From Chitinophagaceae bacterium UBA2793 (GTDB taxonomy: Bacteria > Bacteroidota > Bacteroidia > Chitinophagales > Chitinophagaceae), in NCBI GenBank assembly GCA_002352045.1, contig DEHT01000081.1, positions 1-11,361 of the forward strand: a stretch of 11,361 bases of DNA, written 5' to 3'. A program made the position numbers and the translations under genes. Of the stretch, positions 1 to 7,170 are shown piece by piece (the stretch's first letter is position 1; each line of letters opens with the position of its first letter). The notes under the pieces were generated by a model. That model did not search any database, was not told the DNA's origin, and saw only the letters and a program-made list of their open reading frames with translations.

Positions 1-142
1 GCGGCAATGCCTGCGGATTGCCATATTGAAACAACTGAGCCGATTTGATATAAGGTTTATAAACCATGTCGGGCTGTTGGGCAACTGCCACAGCATTTAT
101 GAAAACGCATAGAAAAAAAACGCAGGTACGTCCAAAATTCAT
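1..142 (-). CDS. Secreted protein, N-terminal part, probable DUF5103 / type IX secretion plug family (partial)
   Basis: An ATG at 142-140 opens a minus-strand frame that runs off the left edge after 47 codons. The first ~21 residues form a clear Sec signal peptide: MNFGR followed by a hydrophobic core and an AVA site before QQPD. The mature start, around VYKPYIKSAQLF and then a YGNPQALP stretch, resembles the opening of DUF5103 proteins, which typically begin with a tyrosine, an 'NIKTVQL'-like strand and a 'G..LSLP' segment. Members of this family in Bacteroidota include the periplasmic plug that closes the SprA translocon of the type IX secretion system. The frame is divergent from the permease gene, with 47 bp between the starts. 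The signal peptide and reading frame are seen directly. The family assignment rests on about 25 mature residues and memory of the family, so it is tentative; another secreted protein is possible. Confidence 0.6.
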   Translation of the reverse strand, partial: MNFGRTCVFFLCVFINAVAVAQQPDMVYKPYIKSAQLFQYGNPQALP

Positions 143-159
143 TGAATGGTTATTTGATT

Positions 160-167
160 TACTTTTG
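160..167 (+). promoter_or_regulatory. Candidate -7 promoter element for the permease gene
   Basis: TACTTTTG matches the Bacteroidota -7 consensus TAnnTTTG and lies 22 bp before the proposed TTG start at 190. A TTG at 142-144 could act as the -33 element, but the 15-nt spacing is shorter than the usual 17-23. In AT-rich DNA chance matches are common, so this is only a candidate. Confidence 0.4.
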
Positions 168-175
168 AAAGATAC

Positions 176-183
176 CAAAATTA
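176..183 (-). promoter_or_regulatory. Candidate -7 promoter element for the DUF5103-like gene
   Basis: Read on the minus strand, 183-176 is TAATTTTG, a match to TAnnTTTG, 33 bp upstream of the ATG at 142. No TTG lies at the proper -33 distance. It sits only 8 bp from the plus-strand candidate, so the two divergent genes would have closely spaced, possibly competing promoters. Confidence 0.35.
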
Positions 184-189
184 TTCATT

Positions 190-1419
190 TTGAATTTATC
201 GTGGTTTATAGCACAACGCATTGGGGCAGTAAAGCAAAAAACATTTAGTCGTTTTATAATTGGACTGGCTATAGGAGCCACTACCCTTAGTGTAGCTGTA
301 ATGATTGTAGCACTTAGTTTTGCCAATGGCTTTCAGCAGGTAATCAGCAATAAGGTTTTTAGTTTTTTAGGACATATTCGGGTACAGGAAACCTTGCAGG
401 ATAATTCGAATATTGCTGGCGAATTACCCATTCTTAAAAACGATTCCGTTGAATTTTATTTAGAGCATTTACCACAGGTAAAAACGGTAGAACAATATGC
501 TACCAAAAGTGCCATATTAAGGTATGGCAGCGATATTGAAAGCATTATGATGAAAGGCGTAGATAAGGATTTTGATTTCAATCGTCTTCAATCTTTTTTA
601 CAAAAAGGCAAATGGTTTTCATTTAAAGACAGTGGTTATAGCGATCAAATAAACATTAGTGCTTATACTGCAAAACAATTAAGAATATCGGTCAACGATA
701 CTTTGATGGTATTTTTCTTTAGGCCCGATGGATCAAGAACTGCCCGTAAATTAATGGTAAGCGGAATTTTTAAAACCGGTATTGAAAAATACGATGAAGT
801 TTTTGCCATTTGCGATATTAAACTTATTCAACGGTTGAATGGATGGGATGCCAATCAAATAGGCGGCTACGAAATATTTTTAAAAGACCATCGAAATACC
901 GATAGCATTGCCCAATTAATGTATGATGAATTGCCGCAAAACTGGTATGCCAGAAGCATCAAAGAAATTTCTCCCGATATTTTTGACTGGCTCAACTTAC
1001 AAGGACAAACAAAAGATATTCTTATAGGAATTATGTTGGTAGTGGCTGCTGTAAATTTAATTACCTGTTTAATAATTCTTGTGTTGGAACGCACCCGAAT
1101 GACCGGCATTTTAAAAGCTTTGGGTAGCAGCAATTGGACTATTCAAAAAATATTTTTGTACAATACTTTAAAAATTGCATTTATTGGTATTGTGGCCGGA
1201 ACGATACTGGGGCTGGGCATTTGTTATCTTCAGCAACTCACCGGTTTTATTCGCTTAGATGAAGATGCTTATTACATGAGCAAAGCCGAAGCAAGTATTA
1301 ACTGGTTACAGGTATTGCTTATTAATATGGGCACTTTTGTCATTTGTGCGATTACGCTTGTAATACCAACCCTGCTTATAAAAAAAGTAAAACCGGTTAA
1401 AGCCATACAGTTCAGGTAA
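190..1419 (+). CDS. ABC transporter permease, LolC/E-like (FtsX/MacB family)
   Basis: This 409-residue inner-membrane protein has the standard layout of lipoprotein-releasing permeases. A first membrane helix at about 24-46 is followed by a ~225-residue periplasmic MacB-type domain, then three helices at about 276-299, 324-348 and 372-398. The cytoplasmic loop after helix 2 carries the FtsX-family signature ERTRMTGILKALGSS (300-314), which contacts the ATPase, and the protein ends with the usual K-x-V-K-x-I-x-F-R tail. Such permeases work with a LolD-type ATPase to release lipoproteins from the inner membrane. No ATPase gene is nearby, so the partner must be encoded elsewhere. The start is a TTG: the frame opens only at 169 and contains no ATG before the conserved 'SRFIIGLAIGATTLSVAVMI' segment, and homologues begin at the same place. 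The gene converges on the methyltransferase with a 3-bp gap. The family is firm; substrate assignment to lipoproteins is inferred. Confidence 0.9.
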   Translation: MNLSWFIAQRIGAVKQKTFSRFIIGLAIGATTLSVAVMIVALSFANGFQQVISNKVFSFLGHIRVQETLQDNSNIAGELPILKNDSVEFYLEHLPQVKTVEQYATKSAILRYGSDIESIMMKGVDKDFDFNRLQSFLQKGKWFSFKDSGYSDQINISAYTAKQLRISVNDTLMVFFFRPDGSRTARKLMVSGIFKTGIEKYDEVFAICDIKLIQRLNGWDANQIGGYEIFLKDHRNTDSIAQLMYDELPQNWYARSIKEISPDIFDWLNLQGQTKDILIGIMLVVAAVNLITCLIILVLERTRMTGILKALGSSNWTIQKIFLYNTLKIAFIGIVAGTILGLGICYLQQLTGFIRLDEDAYYMSKAEASINWLQVLLINMGTFVICAITLVIPTLLIKKVKPVKAIQFR

Positions 1420-1422
1420 GGT

Positions 1423-2169
1423 CTATTGGCACAATTCATATAAAATAATTCCTGTGGCTACTGCAGCATTCAACGACTCTGCATTACCAATACGGGGAAT
1501 GGTTATTTTTTCATCGGCCATTTGCATAACCGCTTCGCTAATACCTTTAGATTCGTTTCCCATAATAATTACCCCTTCTTTTATCGTTGAAAAACTTTTT
1601 AAATCTTTACCGTTAAGTGTTGCTGCATATTTTTTAATGCCGGGTTGCTGCTGCAGCCATTGAAGCACATCGGTATAAATTAAGTTCACTCTTTGCAAAC
1701 TTGCCATGGTACTTTGCACCACTTTAGGATTATACATATCTGCTGTATGGAGTGAGCATATTACATTTTCAATACCAAACCAATCGGCAATACGAATAAT
1801 AGTGCCCAGGTTTCCGGGGTCTTGAATATCATCCAATACCAGGGTGAACTTTCCAGAAATGGATGGTTGTGTGTTAATTATTTTTTTTTCGAAAACAGCC
1901 AGCACATGATTGGATTTGCTTAAGCCAGATATTTTCTCCAATTCAAAATCCTTAATAATTTCCAACCTGCCTTCCGTCTTTTTGAGTAAATTTTTCTCCA
2001 GCCCATGTACCCAATCTTCAAGCGCATAGATGGCTTTGCAGGAAAATATTTCTTCTTCCAACAGCTCGTTTACCAGCTTGGGGCCTTCGGCTACAAATAC
2101 CCCTTCCAAATCCCTAAATTTTTTGTGCTGTAAACTTTGAATATATTTGACTGTAGTTTTGCTAAACAT
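1423..2169 (-). CDS. SpoU/TrmH-family RNA 2'-O-ribose methyltransferase
   Basis: The 248-residue protein has an N-terminal RNA-binding substrate domain (residues ~5-100, with the usual 'F.AEGPKLV.E.L' opening) and a C-terminal SPOUT (trefoil-knot) domain. All three SPOUT motifs are present: DIQDPGNLGTIIR (114-126, with N120 and R126), IIMGNESKGIS (201-211, with E206), and IPRIGNAESLNAAVA (224-238, with S232 and N234). These bind S-adenosylmethionine and catalyse 2'-O-methylation of a ribose in rRNA or tRNA. The layout resembles RlmB/TrmH proteins, but the exact target nucleotide cannot be read from the sequence. The ATG lies only 11 bp from the divergent tamL ATG, and the gene ends 3 bp from the permease stop. 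Any promoter must lie inside tamL; I found no full TAnnTTTG match there on this strand. Confidence 0.93.
   Translation of the reverse strand: MFSKTTVKYIQSLQHKKFRDLEGVFVAEGPKLVNELLEEEIFSCKAIYALEDWVHGLEKNLLKKTEGRLEIIKDFELEKISGLSKSNHVLAVFEKKIINTQPSISGKFTLVLDDIQDPGNLGTIIRIADWFGIENVICSLHTADMYNPKVVQSTMASLQRVNLIYTDVLQWLQQQPGIKKYAATLNGKDLKSFSTIKEGVIIMGNESKGISEAVMQMADEKITIPRIGNAESLNAAVATGIILYELCQ
2123..2149 (+). promoter_or_regulatory. Candidate tamL promoter inside the methyltransferase gene
   Basis: TTG at 2123-2125 and TATATTTG at 2142-2149 fit the Bacteroidota pattern TTG-N-TAnnTTTG with a 16-nt spacer, just under the usual range. Transcription would begin near 2155, about 25 nt before the tamL ATG. 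A second match, TAGTTTTG, lies at 2154-2161 without a well-placed -33. Both lie within the antisense start of the methyltransferase gene, the only space available because the genes are 11 bp apart. Confidence 0.45.
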
Positions 2170-2180
2170 ACCCGCTTATT

Positions 2181-4634
2181 ATGTTTGTATCAACATTAAA
2201 AAATAATTTTTCCTTACAAAATACCGTAGCTGCTTTACTTCTTTGCTTTGCTATTTCTTCCTGCAATATTACAAGAAATGCTCCCAAAGGGAAACCTTAT
2301 TTGGCTAAAAATAGTTTCGAAATAAAAGGAGGCAAATTTAACAAGCTGGAACAGGAAGCCGTTTTAGCCAGAATGGAAAACCAGTTAGACGACAGTTCGA
2401 AATTAAATTTTAATACCAGTTTTCTTTTTTTCACCACGCTGAAAAGGCCACCTGCATACGATTCAATTTTTTCTTTCAACTCTGCCGAAAATATGCGTAC
2501 CTCTATGGTTCACATTGGGTACTACCAGTCAAAAGTTAGTTACAAGGCAGATACTATTGGCAAAAAAGTAAAGGTTCATTATACCCTTGAGCCGGGCAAA
2601 GCCACATTGGTAGATACATTTAGATACCGGCTTGCAAAACCTGCTTTACAAGAACTGGCAATACGCTCCTATGATAAAAGTTTAATTGTAAAAGGTAGTC
2701 CTGTAAACAAAGCAGCTATACTAAGTGAGATAAGCCGAATGGTAGATACTTTTCGCAATAATGGGTATTATAAATTTACAACTTCGGAATTGAGAATGAG
2801 GGGCGACACTAGTATTGAAGCATTAACCAGCATTTTTGATGACCCATTTGAACAAATGAAAATTTTAGCCGAAGCACAGGCCAAAAGAGATTCTCCGGAA
2901 ATTAAATTACAAATAGTTTTAAACAATCCCGACGACTCTACCAGATTGAATCAATATACCATTCGCCATATTTATCTTTTAATGGATTATTACCCCAACG
3001 ATAATCTTACCGACACTACCAATATCAACCAAAGAAGCACCCGAAATTTTATACTTAGATATCATCAAAATTTATTTAGAACCGGTTTTTTGGCAAGAAA
3101 TATTTTATTGCGTCCTGGCAATTTATTTCGCCAGGACGATTACAACAATACCCTTAGCAAACTTTCTAAAACGGCTCAATGGCAAAGCATCAACATACAA
3201 GTGAGAGAGGTGAAAGATAGCAATTTGGTTGACCTGGTTTTTGAGATGATACCTGAAAAAAAGTTTGCTTTTGAAGCCTCTACCGAAGCCAGCTATTCTG
3301 CAAATACAAGTAGCACCAATGCCATTTCCGGAAACCTTGTAGGCCTATCCTTAAACCTAAAATTAGCAAATAGAAATATTAATAGAGAAGGCATTAGAAT
3401 GACGCACCATTTGCGTGCAGGCATTGAATTAAACAACAACAGCAAGCTTGCAAATGGCAGCCTGGTAAATTCAAATGAGATAAGTTATGGTTTAAATGTA
3501 ACCATCCCCCGCAGGTATAATTTTAACCCATTCGCCCAAAAAGAATTTACTGCAAACAGGCGGAGAAGAATTGCATACAAACCCGGGGAGTCTTTTGTTA
3601 ATGGAAATATTGCGCTCACAAACAGGTTTAATCTTTTTAATCTTCAAACTTTTACTTTTAACATTGGACAAACTGCCCAGTTTACAAAAGGGCTATTAAA
3701 TAATTGGAAATGGGTTTTCAGGCCGGTAAATGTTGAGTACAATTTGTTATACAATAAATCTGCACGATTCGACACCATCATTCTGGAGAATCCTTTTTTA
3801 CGGTATTCTTACAATACATCATTTGTTTTAGGAATGGCAGCAGGCCTCTCAAGGGTATATGCTAAACCAGCCAACTACAAAAAGATTGCAAAAGAAACAT
3901 CAATCAATCTAAACATCGAAGAATCGGGGCTTACCTGGGGATTGTTACCCATTTTTAATACCTATAAAGCCAAGTTCATTAAAACAGATGCAGAATATAA
4001 ATACTCTATAAATTTTCCAAAAAAATCCATCGTATTAAGAGCATTTGTTGGCGTGGGTGTACCCCTTGGCAGAGACACAAGCCTTCCATTTATTAAACAA
4101 TATTTTGGCGGTGGCAGCAACAGTATGAGAGGATGGCCCATACGTGGAATTGGCGCAGGAAGCCAGCCTTTGTCAACTTATTCTTCCTCTTTATTCAACG
4201 ATCGAAGGGGCGATATGCAAATTGAATTCAATGGAGAATATCGATATAATATTGCCCGGATAATTCCCAATGTACTAACATTAAAAGGTGCTTTATTTGT
4301 AGATATTGGAAATGTTTGGAATTTTAAAAATTCAAAAACTGATGGCACTATAGATAGTACACAATTTAAGTTTGGTAATTTATATAAGCAACTTGGCATG
4401 TCAGCAGGCACCGGATTAAGGCTCGATTTCAATTACATTGAACTAAGACTCGACTTTGGTTTTCGCATAAAAAGGCCCGAAACAAGTTATGAAAATAATG
4501 GCTGGAAACTACCACCTATCAATGGAGTATCCGATTTGTTTAAAAAAATATTTACCCGTGGAGCTAATGACGAATACCGCAGATGGCGATACGAAAATTT
4601 CAACTTTTCTATTGGCATTGGTGTACCTTTTTAA
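2181..4634 (+). CDS. tamL: TamL, outer-membrane BamA/TamA-family lipoprotein
   Basis: This 817-residue protein begins with a lipoprotein signal peptide ending in the lipobox ISSC, so C28 is the expected lipidation site. This lipid anchor separates Bacteroidota TamL from proteobacterial TamA. Residues ~30-350 should be periplasmic POTRA-type domains. The rest, rich in alternating strands, forms a 16-strand Omp85 barrel. The lid-loop signature of the family appears as GGGSNSMRGW (643-652), with MRGW in the position of the canonical VRGF/Y. The chain ends in an aromatic residue (IGIGVPF), as expected of a beta-signal. TamL acts with the inner-membrane-anchored TamB in moving lipids or proteins to the outer membrane; no tamB is seen here. 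The ATG at 2181 is preferred because it gives a complete signal peptide. The stop codon shares a TTAA tetramer with the convergent truB stop. Confidence 0.88.
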   Translation: MFVSTLKNNFSLQNTVAALLLCFAISSCNITRNAPKGKPYLAKNSFEIKGGKFNKLEQEAVLARMENQLDDSSKLNFNTSFLFFTTLKRPPAYDSIFSFNSAENMRTSMVHIGYYQSKVSYKADTIGKKVKVHYTLEPGKATLVDTFRYRLAKPALQELAIRSYDKSLIVKGSPVNKAAILSEISRMVDTFRNNGYYKFTTSELRMRGDTSIEALTSIFDDPFEQMKILAEAQAKRDSPEIKLQIVLNNPDDSTRLNQYTIRHIYLLMDYYPNDNLTDTTNINQRSTRNFILRYHQNLFRTGFLARNILLRPGNLFRQDDYNNTLSKLSKTAQWQSINIQVREVKDSNLVDLVFEMIPEKKFAFEASTEASYSANTSSTNAISGNLVGLSLNLKLANRNINREGIRMTHHLRAGIELNNNSKLANGSLVNSNEISYGLNVTIPRRYNFNPFAQKEFTANRRRRIAYKPGESFVNGNIALTNRFNLFNLQTFTFNIGQTAQFTKGLLNNWKWVFRPVNVEYNLLYNKSARFDTIILENPFLRYSYNTSFVLGMAAGLSRVYAKPANYKKIAKETSINLNIEESGLTWGLLPIFNTYKAKFIKTDAEYKYSINFPKKSIVLRAFVGVGVPLGRDTSLPFIKQYFGGGSNSMRGWPIRGIGAGSQPLSTYSSSLFNDRRGDMQIEFNGEYRYNIARIIPNVLTLKGALFVDIGNVWNFKNSKTDGTIDSTQFKFGNLYKQLGMSAGTGLRLDFNYIELRLDFGFRIKRPETSYENNGWKLPPINGVSDLFKKIFTRGANDEYRRWRYENFNFSIGIGVPF

Positions 4635-5422
4635 TGGGGGTTTGCCACTTTTTTTTGCTGTTGCAATTCATTTATAAATGCATCAATACTTTCGGCATTG
4701 GATACACAAAATTCGCCAATTCGTGTTCTACGCAATGCACTTAAATATGCACCACAGCCAAGCGCTTGTCCAAAGTCGTGAGCCAAACTTCGTATATATG
4801 TGCCGGTACTACACACCACTCTAAATGTAACTACCGGCATTTGAATAGATGTAATTTCAAAAGCTTTTATAAAAACAGGCCTGGGTTCTAACTCAATATC
4901 TTTCCCCCTGCGGGCCAATTCATACAACGCAACGCCTTCTTTCTTGATGGCTGAATATATGGGAGGCATTTGTTGAATATGGCCAATGAATTTTTGCGTG
5001 GCTTCTTTGATAGAAGCTTCACTAATAATTCCTGTTTCTTTTTCGTTTTCGGGTTTCGATTCTAAATCGTAGGTTGGCGTGGTGGCTCCCAGTGTAATGC
5101 TACCGGTATATTCTTTTTCGGCAGCCATATATTCATTTATTTTTTTGGTGAACTTTCCGGTGCAAATAATTAGCAAGCCCGATGCCAATGGATCAAGCGT
5201 ACCGGCATGGCCAACCTTTTTTATTTTAATGGCATTGCGAATTTTTCTTACCACATCAAAGGATGTCCAGTGCAAAGGCTTATCCAATAAAATTACTTTC
5301 CCTTCTTCAAAGGATGTTTTCAAGGCTGCTGAAATAGGCTCGGGCCTTTTTCGCTCTACCACTTCTTTTTCTTCACCTAATTTTTTTTGATAATTTGCAA
5401 AATAAGAGCCTTTTTTTCCCAC
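4631..5422 (-). CDS. truB: tRNA pseudouridine(55) synthase TruB
   Basis: TruB converts uridine 55 in the T-arm of tRNAs to pseudouridine. The family hallmarks are all visible in this 263-residue frame: the opening VILLDKPLHWTSFDVV (43-58), the catalytic loop HAGTLDPLASG with the active-site aspartate D77, the EYTG strand with the stacking tyrosine Y105, the PPIYSAIKKEG segment (153-163), and CSTGTYIRSLAHDFG (204-218). The C-terminus is short with no PUA domain, as is common in Bacteroidota. The start is uncertain. The longest frame begins at a GTG (5422) and gives a charged 38-40 residue extension before the core. A TTG at 5323-5321 (residue 34) would give about 230 residues beginning MKTSFEEGK, closer to the usual length. 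The gene stands alone: tamL converges on it and a long gap lies upstream. Confidence 0.95.
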   Translation of the reverse strand: MGKKGSYFANYQKKLGEEKEVVERKRPEPISAALKTSFEEGKVILLDKPLHWTSFDVVRKIRNAIKIKKVGHAGTLDPLASGLLIICTGKFTKKINEYMAAEKEYTGSITLGATTPTYDLESKPENEKETGIISEASIKEATQKFIGHIQQMPPIYSAIKKEGVALYELARRGKDIELEPRPVFIKAFEITSIQMPVVTFRVVCSTGTYIRSLAHDFGQALGCGAYLSALRRTRIGEFCVSNAESIDAFINELQQQKKVANPH

Positions 5423-5462
5423 TTTGAATACTTATAATTTTTATGAATAGAATTACAGGCTG

Positions 5463-5470
5463 CAAAAATA
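5463..5470 (-). promoter_or_regulatory. Candidate -7 promoter element for truB
   Basis: On the minus strand 5470-5463 reads TATTTTTG, matching TAnnTTTG, and would start transcription about 35 nt before the GTG at 5422. No perfect TTG lies at the -33 position; a TTC about 20 nt upstream is the nearest. If used, this promoter favours the GTG start, since that codon would fall in the leader at a normal distance. Confidence 0.4.
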
Positions 5471-5507
5471 ACCATTAAATAATTGAAGACGAATACAGGA
5501 TTTTATT

Positions 5508-5542
5508 TGGGCCTGCACTTAAAATTATAAGCTGTAGGCTTA
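5508..5542. repeat. Bulged inverted repeat (hairpin)
   Basis: GCCTGCA (5511-5517) pairs with TGTAGGC (5533-5539) with one G-U, then CTTA (5518-5521) pairs with TAAG (5528-5531) around a 6-nt loop, leaving C5532 as a bulge. On the plus strand the stem can extend outward by two G-U pairs and one T-A. The wobble pairs exist only in plus-strand RNA and become mismatches on the minus strand. A competing small hairpin, CTGTA-GGCT-TACAG, covers 5532-5545. Confidence 0.5.
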
Positions 5543-5592
5543 CAGGTTTGAATAACTGAAGGAAGAAGGCCGGTAAATAATGCAGAGGATTT

Positions 5593-5623
5593 TGTTGAAC
5601 CCTTTCAGGATTCCATTTCAACA
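5593..5623. repeat. Inverted repeat, 7-bp stem with 17-nt loop
   Basis: TGTTGAA (5593-5599) is the exact reverse complement of TTCAACA (5617-5623). The loop contains a smaller CCT-TTC-AGG fold. It lies 10 bp before the next hairpin, so the two form a pair of adjacent stems. No T-run follows on either strand. Confidence 0.45.
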
Positions 5624-5633
5624 TTGATTATGT

Positions 5634-5652
5634 CCATCGGATGCACCGATGG
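5634..5652. repeat. Perfect hairpin, 7-bp GC-rich stem with 5-nt loop
   Basis: CCATCGG (5634-5640), loop ATGCA, CCGATGG (5646-5652). On the plus strand it is followed by TTATTTTAATTTA, a weak T-rich tract, so it could be a poor terminator in that direction, but no plus-strand gene precedes it. For minus-strand transcripts leaving the DUF58 gene the following bases are not T-rich. Confidence 0.55.
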
Positions 5653-5815
5653 TTATTTTAATTTATCCCATTCGGGGTTATTTATTGCTGCTATTCTATA
5701 ATAAGTTGGTCGAGCTTGTGTAAGCTTCAAATAGTTTTTTTAAGATACTAACAAGGTCGATCATCTTTTTCAACCAGCTTTTGTAAATAAGGCTGCAACA
5801 ATCTTTACAGCATTC

Positions 5816-7159
5816 TTATATTGCCTGTCTTGCCTTCAATTCAAGATATTTATTAATGGCACTCACTGTAAGCTCCTCGGGCTTTGCCAATACAGAAAGA
5901 ATGCCATACTTCTGCAACTCTTTTACTACTAATTTTTTTTCGAAAACTAACTTTTCAGCAATGGTTTTCGTATAAATATCTTCTACATTATAGGCATCGG
6001 CATGAGCCAGTTTATTCATTTCGGTATTTTCAAAAAATACTACCATTAGTAAATGATGCCTGGCTATAGAACGTAAATAATTCAACTGTCGCTTTAACCC
6101 TGTTAACGATTCAAAATTGGTGAACAACACCAAAAGACTACGCTGTTTAATCTTATGGCGTACCTGCATATACAGCATTTCGTAATCGCTTTCCAAAAAG
6201 CCGGTTTGCTCTTTGTATAAAGCCTCTAAAATATTTTCCCGCTGAACGAGCTTTTTATCGGCGGCTATTAATGTAGAAAGTTTGGTAGAAAAGCCCATTA
6301 GCCCTACCCTGTCTTGTTTTTGTAAACATACATTGCTCAATGCCAGCACTGCATTGATGGCATAGTCGAGCAAACTCAATCCATTGAAAGGCATTTTCAT
6401 CAATCGGCCTTTATCAATAATGCAATAAACCTGCTGCGATTTTTCATCTACATAATTGTTTACCATCAATAGCCCACGCCTTGCGGTAGCTTTCCAGTTG
6501 ATGGTTCGTATATCGTCTCCCGTTACATAATCTTTTATTTGCTCAAACTCCATACTTTGGCCAATTTTTCTCAGCCGTTGGCTACCATGGTCGTGCATAT
6601 AGTTGGTTTGAGAAATCAATTGCTGTTGCTTCATTTGTGCATACGATGGATAAACACTCACCGTTTGATTCAATGGTAAACTAAACCTCCTGTTCAGTAA
6701 ACCAATACCGGTACTAAAATATAAATGCAATTGTCCGAATTGATATTCACCACGCTCACCCGGTATTATTTGATACTTCAGAAACTTGTGTCCTTTTGCA
6801 GGCATTCTTTTTTTAATGGAAAAATTTCGCTCCTGTAATTGTTCGGGCAATTCATCTATCATTTGAATAGTGGTAGCAAAAGGATAGTGTGTACTTAACT
6901 CGATTTGCACATTATTTTTATCTCCATTTCCCAACCTGTTGGCAATAATGCGTTTTGCTTTGGGTGCCCTGCCAGTAAAAAAAAGTAAAAAATAATCCAA
7001 CAAAAAAGCAAAACCCCAAACCATCATTAATACAAAAGAAATACTCTGTAACAATTCGAAGAAATGCGACAACACAAACAAAACCACCAACAGCGCTCCA
7101 ACATAATAAAATCTTTTGTTGAAGAACAAATCGCCTATATATTTTTTTACAGGATTCAA
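5816..7159 (-). CDS. DUF58 (vWA-like) membrane protein, MoxR partner
   Basis: The 447-residue protein has two membrane helices near the N-terminus (about 17-35 and 40-62), then a beta-rich domain, then the DUF58 core. The core signature is clear: GQSMEFEQIKDYVTGDDIRTINWKATAR runs from 200 to 227, followed by a Rossmann-like strand VYCIIDKGR (244-252). DUF58 is related to von Willebrand A domains; here the metal-site motif DxSxS is replaced by D249-K-G-R, so metal binding is likely altered. Genes of this family nearly always accompany MoxR ATPases and are thought to be their membrane-bound partners. This is the last gene of the operon, 11 nt after the MoxR stop. The only start before the first helix is TTG at 7159; the frame has no ATG and is closed by a stop at 7184-7186. 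Family assignment is firm; the molecular role is unknown. Confidence 0.92.
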   Translation of the reverse strand: MNPVKKYIGDLFFNKRFYYVGALLVVLFVLSHFFELLQSISFVLMMVWGFAFLLDYFLLFFTGRAPKAKRIIANRLGNGDKNNVQIELSTHYPFATTIQMIDELPEQLQERNFSIKKRMPAKGHKFLKYQIIPGERGEYQFGQLHLYFSTGIGLLNRRFSLPLNQTVSVYPSYAQMKQQQLISQTNYMHDHGSQRLRKIGQSMEFEQIKDYVTGDDIRTINWKATARRGLLMVNNYVDEKSQQVYCIIDKGRLMKMPFNGLSLLDYAINAVLALSNVCLQKQDRVGLMGFSTKLSTLIAADKKLVQRENILEALYKEQTGFLESDYEMLYMQVRHKIKQRSLLVLFTNFESLTGLKRQLNYLRSIARHHLLMVVFFENTEMNKLAHADAYNVEDIYTKTIAEKLVFEKKLVVKELQKYGILSVLAKPEELTVSAINKYLELKARQAI

Positions 7160-7170
7160 TTCAAATTTAC

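Larger units (their letters stand above)
5423..5815. other. Long intergenic gap with several inverted repeats
   Basis: About 390 bp separate the truB start from the stop of the DUF58 gene. All frames are broken by stops, and nothing resembling a protein family was recognised. The interval is unusually rich in self-complementary segments: a bulged stem at 5508-5542, an imperfect stem at 5593-5623, a perfect stem at 5634-5652, a small CCC-ATTC-GGG stem at 5667-5676, and AGCTT-GTGT-AAGCT at 5713-5726, followed 9 bp later by a run of seven T. A GGTCGA hexamer occurs at 5708-5713 and again at 5755-5760. None forms a convincing intrinsic terminator for the DUF58 operon, whose transcription enters from the right on the minus strand. 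The content would fit a decayed interspersed palindromic repeat or a structured RNA; which one cannot be decided from this window. Confidence 0.5.

Noticed and set aside
66..248. Plus-strand frame of 60 codons at the left edge
   Set aside because: It runs antisense through a convincing signal peptide and then across the divergent promoter region into the permease start in another frame. Its product has no recognisable features.
5634..5660. Hairpin at 5634-5652 plus T-rich tract as an intrinsic terminator
   Set aside because: The T-rich side faces the plus strand, where no gene ends, and the tract is interrupted by A. For the minus-strand DUF58 transcript no T-run follows the stem.
5580..5700. 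Short peptide-like frames in the intergenic island (for example from the ATG at 5630-5632)
   Set aside because: Each is closed within about 25 codons or broken by an internal stop. None resembles a known small protein.
5789..5815. Possible terminator just after the DUF58 stop (GCTG/CAGC pairing)
   Set aside because: Only four base pairs with a 12-nt loop, followed by an interrupted T stretch on the minus strand; too weak to call.
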